Part shown: in pieces, positions 1-7,061 of the stretch | Layout: each line of letters opens with the position of its first letter | Numbering within the stretch: position 1 is the first letter of the stretch | Origin: an uncultured Lachnospiraceae bacterium | Lineage (GTDB): Bacteria; Bacillota; Clostridia; Lachnospirales; Lachnospiraceae | DNA: 20,460 nt | Reading direction: 5' to 3' | Assembly (NCBI GenBank): GCA_947177925.1 | Contig: CAMWWJ010000018.1 | Coordinates: forward strand, 1 to 20,460 | The notes under the pieces: generated by a model | What the model saw: only the letters and a program-made list of their open reading frames with translations | The model's database searches: none | Told to the model about the DNA's origin: nothing | Translations under genes and position numbers: made by a program

Positions 1-46
1 AATCCGCTCTCATCCCTCTGCTGCGTCCTCCTGCCAGACTCTTTTT

Positions 47-2326
47 CTATTTAATCGCTTCCGTCTTAATAACAAATTTTACTTTTCCACTGCTTCCCTC
101 CGGCAATGCGGTAAAGGTATTGTAATTATCTCCGCTTTCCTTTAGCTTTTCCAGACGGTCTAACAGGTTCCCTATATCACCGTTAAAGGTATCCGTTAAT
201 TTCTGAATGCCTTCTTCGTCAAACTGAATCATGCCATCGTTCAATTCTCCGGCACCGGATTTCAGTTCTTCCACACCTTCCGCAAATTGTCCGGTTCCTT
301 TTAAAAGCGCATCTGCTCCTTCTGTGAGCTTTGATGAATTTCCGGTAAGCTTTGTAACCCCTTCCGATAATTTTCCTGCGCCGCTGTCTAACTGTTCTAC
401 ACCATTTTTTAATGTTCCGCCTTTTTTATTTAAGGTAGATGTACCCTTTGCCAGCTGCTCAAGCCCTTTCTGCAGGGAGGCAGTTCCTTCTGCAAGGCCC
501 ATTACCTTTTCTCCCTTTTCATTCGTATATCCATTGATCCCTATGTTCAGCGCTACCGCACCGGCAGTAACCTGATTTGCTCCCTCGCTAAGCTTTTTTA
601 CATTTCCGGTAAGGTCGCTTTTGGCAGCACCCTCCTTGATTGTCTGCAATGCCTGTACCGCGCCTAATGCCCCTCCGGCCTTTGCCGAATAATCGCTGAT
701 ACTCTGTACATCTGCCGCTACGGTAGTCTGAAGGCTTCCCAGTCCAGCCTGTACCTCTGCCGCTTTTGCCTGATATGCCTGGCTGTAAGCTGCATATTCT
801 GCACTATTGGCTGAAACACTGTTTAACTGCTGTTGTATTGCCATAAGCTCTCCTACCTTGGTTGCAAACTCCATCAAATGCCCTTCCAATGCCTTGGAAG
901 CCGCCTGTGCCGCCTGCGAGGCTGCCTGTGCATTTGCCTGATTTTCCCCAATACTTTGATCCATGGAGGCGAACATGCCATCCACCCCCTGACTCAGTGC
1001 AGCAATTCCCTGACTGAGCTGTGCGGCACCTTGTGCCAAAGATGCTGCTCCGGCAGCAGCTCCGGGATTCTTTCCGGTTCCATCTCCCTGATAGCCCTTT
1101 ACCAGACTGTCAGCCCCTTTTTTGGCATCCGCCATTCCTTTATTTAAATCACTTACCCCTTTTAATAATGTGGGGACATTTCCGTTCAGCTTGGAAGTTC
1201 CTTCTTTTAACGAACCGATTCCGGAAGCCAGTTGTCCCACTCCATCCGTATATTCCTTGACACCTTTGCTCAGGCTGTCCGCTCCGTCCTTTAAATCGCC
1301 GGTTTTTGAATTCAACGTATCTGCGCCATCCTTTAGCTCGCCGCTTCCATCCACTAATTTACCGGATGCATCGGAAAGCTCATCCATGGAATCATTCAGC
1401 TCATTCAGATTTCCGCTTTCTGTTAAATTCACGTCACTTAACACATCGCTTAATACTGCTGACATGGTCATGTCCAGAGAAAAATCCGTTACCTTGGCGC
1501 TTACTTCCACATAATCCGGAATTTCCATACCGGTATCCAGATCTTTTGAGGAAATTGCAAGGCTGTCCTTTAATCCCGGAAAAGCAACGCCTACGACAAT
1601 ATCATGATTTCCTTCCGAAAGCACCTTTCCGTTTTTCACAGTAACATTTTTGAAGTTTTCTGTAGGAAGCATCATTCCGGTCAGCACCGTAAAAGGCACA
1701 TAGATTTCCTCTTCCTTTCCGTCTATGGTAATGGTCTGTTTTTCTTTATTTACATAATCAAACCGTATTTTTACGTTTCCGTTCTGTCCTGCCAGTTTTT
1801 CCGGCGCAATTTCCTTATCCTCCAGATAATAAGTAATCTTTACATCCACCGGCACCTTTTTATCTGTTTTTCCCTGATAATAAATGTCCTCTCCGTCCGC
1901 CTGCCAGGTGATAGTATTATTATTGCTTTTCGTAAAGGTTTCGTCTCCTTTTACATTTTCAATTTCCTCAAGATCGGATACGTCAGAAAGAGTTTCCTTT
2001 TGTTCCGGATTTTTCAGCCAGTCGCTTACGATGACTTCTTTGGCATTTCCTTTTGCATCGCTGATGACATAAACGGTTTCCTCCTTATCCGCCTGTGCCT
2101 CCTTTGAACCTTCCGAAATCTCACTGTCCAACGCCCGGGAAAGAGCTTCCTCTGTCTCATTTTCACTTTCTCTCTCTAAAAGTGCTTCCTGCTCTTCTCC
2201 GTTTCTTTCTGCATTCACACTATATACCGAAACAGATGACACCACAAGCGCTGCTGCCAATACTGCTGCTGTTACTTTCATGGCATGTTTTCCCTTTAAG
2301 GTTTGCAATAAATCTTTTCTTTTCAT
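47..2326 (-). CDS. Secreted Gly-heptad-repeat (YhgE/Pip-like) protein
   Basis: A 759-residue exported protein of unknown function, probably the extracytoplasmic partner of the MMPL transporter encoded 7 bases upstream. Residues 1-39 form a signal peptide (basic start, hydrophobic stretch about 17-36, cleavage after VNA). A beta-rich N-terminal domain spans roughly residues 80-300. From about 305 onward the protein is built of x-x-x-Leu-x-x-Gly type heptads (units such as LKDGADSLSKG and LSEGVTKLTG), in two blocks (about 305-450 and 585-710) around an Ala/Gln-rich coiled-coil segment. These heptads are known from the YhgE/Pip family and TIGR03057-type proteins, but here there is no C-terminal membrane domain and no LPXTG sorting signal. 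The start is supported by GAGGAA seven bases upstream; an in-frame Met16 is a weaker alternative. Family assignment is confident. The role as an efflux or cell-envelope partner is inferred from context only. Confidence 0.88.
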   Translation of the reverse strand: MKRKDLLQTLKGKHAMKVTAAVLAAALVVSSVSVYSVNAERNGEEQEALLERESENETEEALSRALDSEISEGSKEAQADKEETVYVISDAKGNAKEVIVSDWLKNPEQKETLSDVSDLEEIENVKGDETFTKSNNNTITWQADGEDIYYQGKTDKKVPVDVKITYYLEDKEIAPEKLAGQNGNVKIRFDYVNKEKQTITIDGKEEEIYVPFTVLTGMMLPTENFKNVTVKNGKVLSEGNHDIVVGVAFPGLKDSLAISSKDLDTGMEIPDYVEVSAKVTDFSLDMTMSAVLSDVLSDVNLTESGNLNELNDSMDELSDASGKLVDGSGELKDGADTLNSKTGDLKDGADSLSKGVKEYTDGVGQLASGIGSLKEGTSKLNGNVPTLLKGVSDLNKGMADAKKGADSLVKGYQGDGTGKNPGAAAGAASLAQGAAQLSQGIAALSQGVDGMFASMDQSIGENQANAQAASQAAQAASKALEGHLMEFATKVGELMAIQQQLNSVSANSAEYAAYSQAYQAKAAEVQAGLGSLQTTVAADVQSISDYSAKAGGALGAVQALQTIKEGAAKSDLTGNVKKLSEGANQVTAGAVALNIGINGYTNEKGEKVMGLAEGTASLQKGLEQLAKGTSTLNKKGGTLKNGVEQLDSGAGKLSEGVTKLTGNSSKLTEGADALLKGTGQFAEGVEELKSGAGELNDGMIQFDEEGIQKLTDTFNGDIGNLLDRLEKLKESGDNYNTFTALPEGSSGKVKFVIKTEAIK

Positions 2327-2333
2327 AATTCCT

Positions 2334-4409
2334 CTATCCCTTCTTCTTATATTTATTCATTCCCATCGTTGTATGACAGATCAACTTGTCAAAAATCATC
2401 AGCATTGCCGGCAGAACAGTCAGTACTACGATCATGCTGACGATGGCTCCTCTGGACATTAAGGTGCATAAGGAGCTTATCATATCAATATTGGAATAGA
2501 CTCCTACTCCAAAGGTTGCCGCAAAAAAGCTTAAAGCACTTACAAATATGGATTGTATGGAGGTCTGGTGGGCGATTTCCACCGCTTCCTTCCTGTCCAT
2601 TCCAAGCATACGTTCCCTTTTATACCGATTGGTCATCAAAATGGCATAATCCACAGTTGCCCCCAACTGAATGGTGCCAATGACAATAGAGGCAATAAAA
2701 GGAATTTCCGTTTTTGTATAGTAAGGAACCGCCATATTGATAAAAATAGCAAATTCAATGGTTGTAACCAAAATAACCGGCAGGGAGATGGATTTAAATA
2801 CAAGAGCAATAATCAAGAAGATCACTCCAATGGATACGATGCTCACTACCTGAAAATCCTTATCCGTAATGGTGATCAGGTCTTTTGTACAGGGAGCTTC
2901 ACCAATCAGCATTCCTTGCGGGTCATACCTTTTTAAAATTTCATTTAATTCATCGCATTGCTGATTTACCTCTTCTGATGCCACCTTATATTCAGAGCTT
3001 ACCATCATCATCTGGTAATTTTCATTTTTTAACGTTTCCATCAAGCTGTCGGGAATAAAATCCCTTGGTATGGCAGGACCTAATAAAGAATCCATTCCTA
3101 TGACTGTTTTCACTCCGGAAACCTGCTTCATTTCCTCACACATCTTAGAAACCTCTTTTGGTTCCAGTGCGCTGTCCACAAGTAAAATATGAGTGGTGTT
3201 CATTTCAAATTCTTCGTTCAGCTTTGTATTGGCAACGATGCTTTCCAAATCCTTCGGAAGTGTCTCATCCAGATTGTAATACACATCTGTATTGAAATAG
3301 CCTATGACTGCCGGAATCCAGATAAGCACGAACATCACTGCAATGATGATATAGCGCTTTGTGACAAATTTAGTCATTTTAAATTCCGGTATGAAAGGTT
3401 TATGCTTTGTTTTTTCAATTGCCTGATCAAATACAAGAATCATAGACGGCAATATAGTAACGCAGCAAATGACACCGATGATAACGCCCTTTGCCATGAC
3501 GATTCCCAAATCCATTCCCAAAGTAAAGCTCATAAAACAAAGTGCAATGAATCCTGCTACGGTAGTGACCGAGCTTCCCACTACGGAAGAAATGGTTGCA
3601 TTGATGGCATTTGCCATAGCTTCAAGCTTTGGAACCTCTCCGTTTTTCTGTTCCTCTTCATAGCTGTGCCACAGGAATATGGAATAATCCATGGTCACGC
3701 CTAACTGAAGCACTGCGCTTAACGCTTTGGTAATATAAGATATTTCCCCAAAGAAAATATTACTTCCCAAATTGTATACAATTGCCATTCCAATGCTCAG
3801 CAAAAAGAACAGTGGAATGATAAAAGAATCCATGGTAAGGCTTAAAACAATGGTGGATAGGATAACTGCAATTACCACGTAAATAGGGGTTTCCCGGTTG
3901 GACAGGTTCTTCGTATCGGTTACCACCGCTGACATACCGCTTAAGAAACACTGCTTTCCTGCAATTCCCCTGATTTCTTCAATGGCCTCCATGGTTTCGT
4001 CAGAAGACATGGTAGAATCAAACAAAATCAACATCATCGTGCAGTCCCCGCTATTAAAGGCTTCCATAATGTTCTCCGGCAGTAATTCCGTAGGCATGGA
4101 TAAATCCGCAAAGCTGTCATACCAGAGAATCTTCTTTACATGCTCTACCTGCCTAAGCTGTTCCTTCAGCTTCGAAACATCCTTATATTCCATGCCCTCT
4201 ACCATGAACATGGAAAAAGCTCCTGTTCCAAACTGCTTTTCCAGAATATCCTGCCCTTCCATGGTCTCAATGTCTTTGGGCAGATAGGATAGAATATCAT
4301 AATTGACTCTCGTATTCACATATCCTATGAAAGAGGGCACCAAAAGCACCAGACCAATCAGGAAAATCAGGACCCGTGTCTTTACGACGCCTTTTCCCAA
4401 CTGTTTCAT
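2334..4409 (-). CDS. MMPL-family (RND superfamily) transporter
   Basis: A 691-residue polytopic inner-membrane transporter of the RND/MMPL type, with two homologous halves. Each half has one N-terminal membrane helix, a large extracytoplasmic loop and a cluster of helices. The RND signature helix is seen twice, as LGVTMDYSIFLWHSYEEE and LGATVDYAILMTNRYKRER; the Asp in each is the expected proton-relay position. Related proteins export lipids or drugs using proton motive force, but the substrate cannot be read from the sequence. I chose the ATG at 4409, preceded by GAGGAA, over a longer in-frame start at 4535. The extra 42 residues of that version are basic and non-conserved-looking and would be translated from the promoter and palindrome. 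The gene is followed by the heptad-repeat protein and preceded by a TetR gene, which suggests a TetR-controlled efflux or envelope cassette. Confidence 0.92.
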   Translation of the reverse strand: MKQLGKGVVKTRVLIFLIGLVLLVPSFIGYVNTRVNYDILSYLPKDIETMEGQDILEKQFGTGAFSMFMVEGMEYKDVSKLKEQLRQVEHVKKILWYDSFADLSMPTELLPENIMEAFNSGDCTMMLILFDSTMSSDETMEAIEEIRGIAGKQCFLSGMSAVVTDTKNLSNRETPIYVVIAVILSTIVLSLTMDSFIIPLFFLLSIGMAIVYNLGSNIFFGEISYITKALSAVLQLGVTMDYSIFLWHSYEEEQKNGEVPKLEAMANAINATISSVVGSSVTTVAGFIALCFMSFTLGMDLGIVMAKGVIIGVICCVTILPSMILVFDQAIEKTKHKPFIPEFKMTKFVTKRYIIIAVMFVLIWIPAVIGYFNTDVYYNLDETLPKDLESIVANTKLNEEFEMNTTHILLVDSALEPKEVSKMCEEMKQVSGVKTVIGMDSLLGPAIPRDFIPDSLMETLKNENYQMMMVSSEYKVASEEVNQQCDELNEILKRYDPQGMLIGEAPCTKDLITITDKDFQVVSIVSIGVIFLIIALVFKSISLPVILVTTIEFAIFINMAVPYYTKTEIPFIASIVIGTIQLGATVDYAILMTNRYKRERMLGMDRKEAVEIAHQTSIQSIFVSALSFFAATFGVGVYSNIDMISSLCTLMSRGAIVSMIVVLTVLPAMLMIFDKLICHTTMGMNKYKKKG

Positions 4410-4446
4410 AATTTCCTCATCTCTTTTCTCTTTTTTCTGAAAAAGA

Positions 4447-4490
4447 GTATAAAAAAAAAGATTGAATCTGTTAATATTCAATCTTTTTTG
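4447..4490 (-). promoter_or_regulatory. MMPL promoter with overlapping palindromic operator
   Basis: On the minus strand TTAACA (4475-4470), a 17-base spacer and TATACT (4452-4447) form a good sigma-A promoter about 40 bases before the MMPL start. A perfect 14-bp inverted repeat (arms 4455-4468 and 4477-4490, core GATTGAAT/ATTCAATC, 8-base centre) covers the -35 box and spacer. This geometry is what a TetR-family dimer bound as a repressor would use, and a TetR gene sits immediately upstream. The same hairpin is followed by a run of nine U on the minus strand, so it could also end TetR transcription. Confidence 0.65.
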
Positions 4491-4564
4491 CCTGTATGTA
4501 CTTCTTATACATTTTTGCCTTTTTGTCGTCCTCATATAAACAAAGCAGAAATATTATCCTACTC

Positions 4565-5143
4565 TCAAGGCTGCTTCCATTCCGCAATATCCTCTACCAT
4601 ATCTTTTAAGGATTTGGAAATCACATAGTTGTATACTTCTGCCACTTCCCTGGGGGGAATGACCATATCCGTCTGAATCCAGGTCATCACGATAAAGGTC
4701 ATGGACAGGGAATAATAATCCGCCAGTTTATCCGGCGTCATCCATTTATGCTTTGCTGCTTTCGTTCCGATCTTATCAATCAGAAGCTCAAGTAAAATAT
4801 CCCGTATGCAGCTTCTGACAATATCCTCAAAGGAATTTTGTCCTTCCATCTTCGAAAGCTTTTTGTAAAGCTCCTTCTCCTTAAGAATGTTGGTGAAAAT
4901 AAGAAGAATGGCTTCGTCAAACATTTCATTTTGCAACAGGGGCCTCATAGGGTCTAACAGCTCCGTCCGGATAATCCGCTCAATGACTTCATACTTATCC
5001 TGAAAGTGATTGTAAAAGGTAGGTCGGATCACTCCTGCGCCGTCTGTAATATCCTTAATGGTTATTTTGCTGATGGGAACTTCCAGTGCAATGTTCTTAA
5101 AGCTTCCAATCAGCAGCTTATCCACGTCAGCTTTTGCCTGCAA
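4565..5143 (-). CDS. TetR/AcrR-family transcriptional regulator
   Basis: A 192-residue regulator with an N-terminal TetR helix-turn-helix (about residues 8-55). The sequence ISKITIKDITDGAGVIRPTFYNHF matches the usual motif in which the recognition helix ends in TFYxHF followed by K(D/E). The C-terminal part is an all-helical ligand-binding and dimer domain with no clear ligand class. The start codon is TTG at 5143, chosen because GAGGTGAT lies five bases upstream and no in-frame ATG fits. It most likely represses the downstream MMPL transporter and heptad-repeat genes through the palindrome at 4455-4490. This is inference from position. No convincing promoter of its own was found upstream. 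Confidence 0.9.
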   Translation of the reverse strand: MQAKADVDKLLIGSFKNIALEVPISKITIKDITDGAGVIRPTFYNHFQDKYEVIERIIRTELLDPMRPLLQNEMFDEAILLIFTNILKEKELYKKLSKMEGQNSFEDIVRSCIRDILLELLIDKIGTKAAKHKWMTPDKLADYYSLSMTFIVMTWIQTDMVIPPREVAEVYNYVISKSLKDMVEDIAEWKQP

Positions 5144-5222
5144 GCAATCACCTCATTTCCATAGTATCCATACGTTCGGGAATCAAATCCTCCGCAGCAA
5201 TCGGCTCATTGCCAGCGGGAAT

Positions 5223-5252
5223 AAAAAAAGACTCGCCGATGACCGGAAAGTC
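5223..5252 (-). terminator. Probable intrinsic terminator of DUF177-rpmF
   Basis: On the minus strand, downstream of rpmF, GACT and CCG pair with CGG and AGTC (5230-5252, one mismatch and one G-U pair), followed by seven U (5229-5223). It separates the ribosomal operon from the TetR gene. The stem is short, so confidence is moderate. Confidence 0.5.
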
Positions 5253-5263
5253 CTTATGTCTGC

Positions 5264-5294
5264 AACAGCCTGCAGGCAAAGCCCACAGGCTGTT
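5264..5294. other. Inverted repeat just downstream of rpmF
   Basis: A perfect 9-bp inverted repeat, AACAGCCTG (5264-5272) and CAGGCTGTT (5286-5294), with a 13-base loop, starts 10 bases after the rpmF stop. It has no U tract of its own. It may stabilise the mRNA 3' end or act with the terminator at 5223-5252. Confidence 0.45.
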
Positions 5295-5304
5295 TGTGTT
5301 GCAA

Positions 5305-5484
5305 TTAGTCTACGCTGATGATTTCTTTCTTATTGTAAGAACCACAAGCCTTGCAAACTCTATGAGGCATCATAAGTGCACCACACTTACTGCACTTTAC
5401 CAATGTTGGAGCGCTCATTTTCCAATTAGCTCTTCTCTTATCTCTTCTTCCTTTAGAAGATTTGTTTTTTGGACAGATTGACAT
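5305..5484 (-). CDS. rpmF: 50S ribosomal protein L32
   Basis: A 59-residue large-subunit ribosomal protein. It begins MSICPKNKSSKGRRDKRRAN, the conserved basic L32 start, followed by W-K-M-S-A-P. It then carries a zinc-ribbon pair CSKCG and CKACG (Cys31, Cys34, Cys44, Cys47) and the typical HRVCKACG segment. All four zinc ligands are present, so this is the zinc-binding (C+) form. The start at 5484 lies two bases after the DUF177 stop. Its Shine-Dalgarno AAGGAGGTG is encoded by the last codons of that gene, so the two are translationally linked. The usual downstream neighbour plsX is absent here. Confidence 0.96.
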   Translation of the reverse strand: MSICPKNKSSKGRRDKRRANWKMSAPTLVKCSKCGALMMPHRVCKACGSYNKKEIISVD

Positions 5485-5486
5485 CG

Positions 5487-6011
5487 TTACACCTCCTTAT
5501 TCGCATGAAAGATATCTTTAATCATTGCCATTCTAGGGTCTGGTACGAAGTCATCACATCCGCAGTCACCTAGGTTCAGGTCTTTCCCACATTGTTTACA
5601 AATGCCTTTGCAGTCTTTCCTGCATAAAACCTTCATGGGCAAATTCATCAATATTTCATTGTGGATCAGTTTTTCCGTATCCAATTGGAAGCCTTCTAAA
5701 AAATTCTTCTCTTCCCCTTCAGACTCTTCTGCCTCTATCTCTTCCTTTGAGACATGTTCCTCAAAATCAAGTGCCAGCTCGTAAGGCACTTCTTTCAAAC
5801 ATCTGTCACAGTTCATTGAAAGAGTCAGGCTCATCTTTCCCTTTAAAAGCACTTTGCCCTTTCCCATCGTCTGAATCGTAAGGGCAAGCGGGGTTTTCTT
5901 TAAAATGGAATAGCTTTCCAGTCCGCTTTCAAATACATCCGCTTCATATGGAATCTGTTTCTGTTCTGTCTTCTCTTCTGAGGATAACATATCTGTAAGA
6001 TTTAATAGCAT
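5487..6011 (-). CDS. yceD: DUF177 / YceD-family protein
   Basis: A 174-residue member of the YceD (DUF177) family, which in other bacteria is needed for normal 23S rRNA accumulation and is almost always found directly upstream of rpmF, as here. The diagnostic features are a central CDRCL motif (about residues 68-72) and a C-terminal Cys cluster, C-x3-DC-x-G-x-C-x2-CG-x-D-L-N, then CGC and D-P-R. Together these probably bind a metal. An acidic linker (about 90-105) separates the two parts. The ATG at 6011 is preceded by GGAG. A consensus sigma-A promoter lies 27 to 55 bases upstream, so this is the first gene of the operon. Confidence 0.93.
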   Translation of the reverse strand: MLLNLTDMLSSEEKTEQKQIPYEADVFESGLESYSILKKTPLALTIQTMGKGKVLLKGKMSLTLSMNCDRCLKEVPYELALDFEEHVSKEEIEAEESEGEEKNFLEGFQLDTEKLIHNEILMNLPMKVLCRKDCKGICKQCGKDLNLGDCGCDDFVPDPRMAMIKDIFHANKEV

Positions 6012-6037
6012 AGCATACTCCTATCCACACCTAGATT

Positions 6038-6066
6038 ATTATACATATGGTGGTAATGTTTGTCAA
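6038..6066 (-). promoter_or_regulatory. Consensus sigma-A promoter for yceD-rpmF
   Basis: On the minus strand TTGACA (6066-6061), exactly 17 bases, and TATAAT (6043-6038). Both boxes match the consensus completely, and the -10 ends 26 bases before the yceD ATG. A strong constitutive promoter is expected for a ribosomal-protein operon. Confidence 0.88.
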
Positions 6067-6116
6067 CAATTTTTCGCAATTCAAGTTTTAGTTAATTAGA
6101 AAGGAGGGCTTTGCCA

Positions 6117-6226
6117 ATGTTGACGCTGGAAGGTCTGATTGCGGTTGTCAGCTTATGTCTGACGGCCTTCGGCCTGGATATACGATAGGAAACAGGGATA
6201 ATAATAAAACACAAAACTTGAAAAAA
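6117..6226 (+). pseudogene. Frameshifted small hydrophobic (holin-like toxin type) ORF
   Basis: An ATG at 6117, preceded by AAAGGAGGG, opens a 23-codon frame MLTLEGLIAVVSLCLTAFGL followed by DIR and a stop at 6186-6188. Moving to the other frame at 6176 gives a natural continuation, GYTIGNRDNNKTQ and then basic residues. One missing G in CTGGATAT (expected CTGGGATAT) would explain the break. The restored product has a Glu near the start, one membrane helix and a charged tail. This resembles the tiny proteins annotated in Firmicutes as putative holin-like toxins, but I cannot confirm membership. In the second frame there is no early stop, so the original 3' end is also unclear. It may be a relic, a sequencing error or a -1 frameshift site. 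Confidence 0.45.
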
Positions 6227-6277
6227 TTGCTTTTATATATGAAACTTTCATGTGTTATGCAAATTTTTCCCTTTCTT

Positions 6278-6589
6278 TTACAATTTTCTCTGATAGTTCT
6301 CCAGCTGATGAAATATACCAACTATGCTTACAATTCCATCATTTATACCAAACACAACCACATAATCCATCTGTGGTACAATCGCTTCGCGATACCCTTT
6401 GTATGCTAAATATGAATCTCTGCTAAATGGAAATTGTTCTGGATTTGCTTCCAAACGGTCATACACATTTTCAATTCCATCCAGCAGATGTTTTGCAGCC
6501 TGCTCATTTTTTAATCGATAAAGTATGTGATACACAATATTGTCAAGCAGTTCATCAGCACGTTCCGTAATAATCAATTTATATGCCAT
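6278..6589 (-). CDS. ParE/RelE-superfamily toxin
   Basis: A 103-residue toxin of the RelE/ParE fold. It starts YKLIITERADELLDNIVYHI, has an alpha-helical hairpin, and the family's C-terminal strands are seen as YREAIVPQMDYVVVFG followed by IVSIVGIFHQ. The ParE branch acts on DNA gyrase and the RelE branch cuts mRNA on the ribosome; the sequence alone does not settle which applies. It overlaps the antitoxin gene by 11 bases, with AGGGA just before its ATG, so the pair is co-translated with the antitoxin first. An intact start, stop and length suggest a functional module. Confidence 0.85.
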   Translation of the reverse strand: MAYKLIITERADELLDNIVYHILYRLKNEQAAKHLLDGIENVYDRLEANPEQFPFSRDSYLAYKGYREAIVPQMDYVVVFGINDGIVSIVGIFHQLENYQRKL

Positions 6590-6839
6590 ATTTTTCCCTC
6601 ATCCCTGTCAAAGCAGTTCTGGCATCTTTTATCTGACTGTTTTTTGTCTGTTGCTCTGATATTGCAATATCATGATACATGGTAAGCTGACGAATTGTAT
6701 TCTCATATATTTCCATGCTCATAATGACCATATCACCATACCCATTCTTTGTAATATAAATAGGTTCATCTGCCCTATGGCACATATCGGAAATTTCTGA
6801 AGTATTCTTCAAGTCCTTAATTGGTATAATTTGTGGCAT
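6579..6839 (-). CDS. Phd/YefM-family antitoxin
   Basis: An 86-residue antitoxin. The N-terminal DNA-binding domain carries the Phd/YefM pattern: I-P-I-K-D-L-K-N-T, then EPIYITKNGYGDMVIMSMEIYE. The C-terminal third is polar and helical and would wrap the toxin. AAGGAGG lies just upstream of the ATG at 6839. The promoter and a palindrome over its -10 box (6867-6883) fit negative autoregulation by the antitoxin-toxin complex. It is the first gene of a two-gene operon with the ParE-like toxin. Confidence 0.88.
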   Translation of the reverse strand: MPQIIPIKDLKNTSEISDMCHRADEPIYITKNGYGDMVIMSMEIYENTIRQLTMYHDIAISEQQTKNSQIKDARTALTGMREKYGI

Positions 6840-6866
6840 ATAAAAAACCTCCTTTTTAATATGGGT

Positions 6867-6897
6867 TAATTATACCATAATTATCACCCGTTCTCAA
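6867..6897 (-). promoter_or_regulatory. Toxin-antitoxin promoter and operator
   Basis: On the minus strand TTGAGA (6897-6892), 17 bases and TATAAT (6874-6869) form a good sigma-A promoter 30 bases before the antitoxin ATG. A perfect 7-bp inverted repeat, TAATTAT and ATAATTA with a 3-base centre (6867-6883), lies over the -10 box and is the likely autoregulatory operator. Confidence 0.7.
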
Positions 6898-6950
6898 TAG
6901 ATTTATTCAAGATTTCGTTACCCACTCCGCACACATCCGGCCAGTGTTTT

Positions 6951-6984
6951 TTGAAATTCATTTTTCAAAAGAGAAAAATTTCAA
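6951..6984. repeat. AT-rich inverted repeat upstream of membrane-protein gene
   Basis: Perfect 8-bp arms TTGAAATT (6951-6958) and AATTTCAA (6977-6984), with a second possible internal pairing TTTTTC/GAAAAA (6961-6966 and 6973-6978). It lies in the 180-base divergent gap between the antitoxin and the membrane-protein gene. Its function is unknown. Confidence 0.35.
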
Positions 6985-7010
6985 TTGATATGGTGTTTTT
7001 TTTGGGGACA

Positions 7011-7019
7011 TGCTATATT
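7011..7019 (+). promoter_or_regulatory. Possible extended -10 promoter
   Basis: TGCTATATT (7011-7019) is an extended -10 element 42 bases before the ATG at 7062. No good -35 box is seen at the right spacing, so support is limited. Confidence 0.35.
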
Positions 7020-7061
7020 TAAATGGTACTTTTTCAAGTCAACAGACAGAAAGGATTTTCC

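Noticed and set aside
1..13. Possible start of another minus-strand gene (ATG at 13, AGAGGG and GGAGG upstream).
   Set aside because: Only four codons lie inside the window, so coding content cannot be judged.
3189..3704. Long plus-strand open frame opposite the MMPL gene.
   Set aside because: It is the antisense shadow of a clear transporter, with no ribosome binding site and His/Cys/Asn-rich content. The same applies to 10005-10691, 10911-11477 and 15252-15755.
6155..6409. Plus-strand open frame of 84 codons as an independent gene.
   Set aside because: Its first part is the second half of the frameshifted small ORF and its last part is antisense to the ParE gene; its own ATG has no ribosome binding site.
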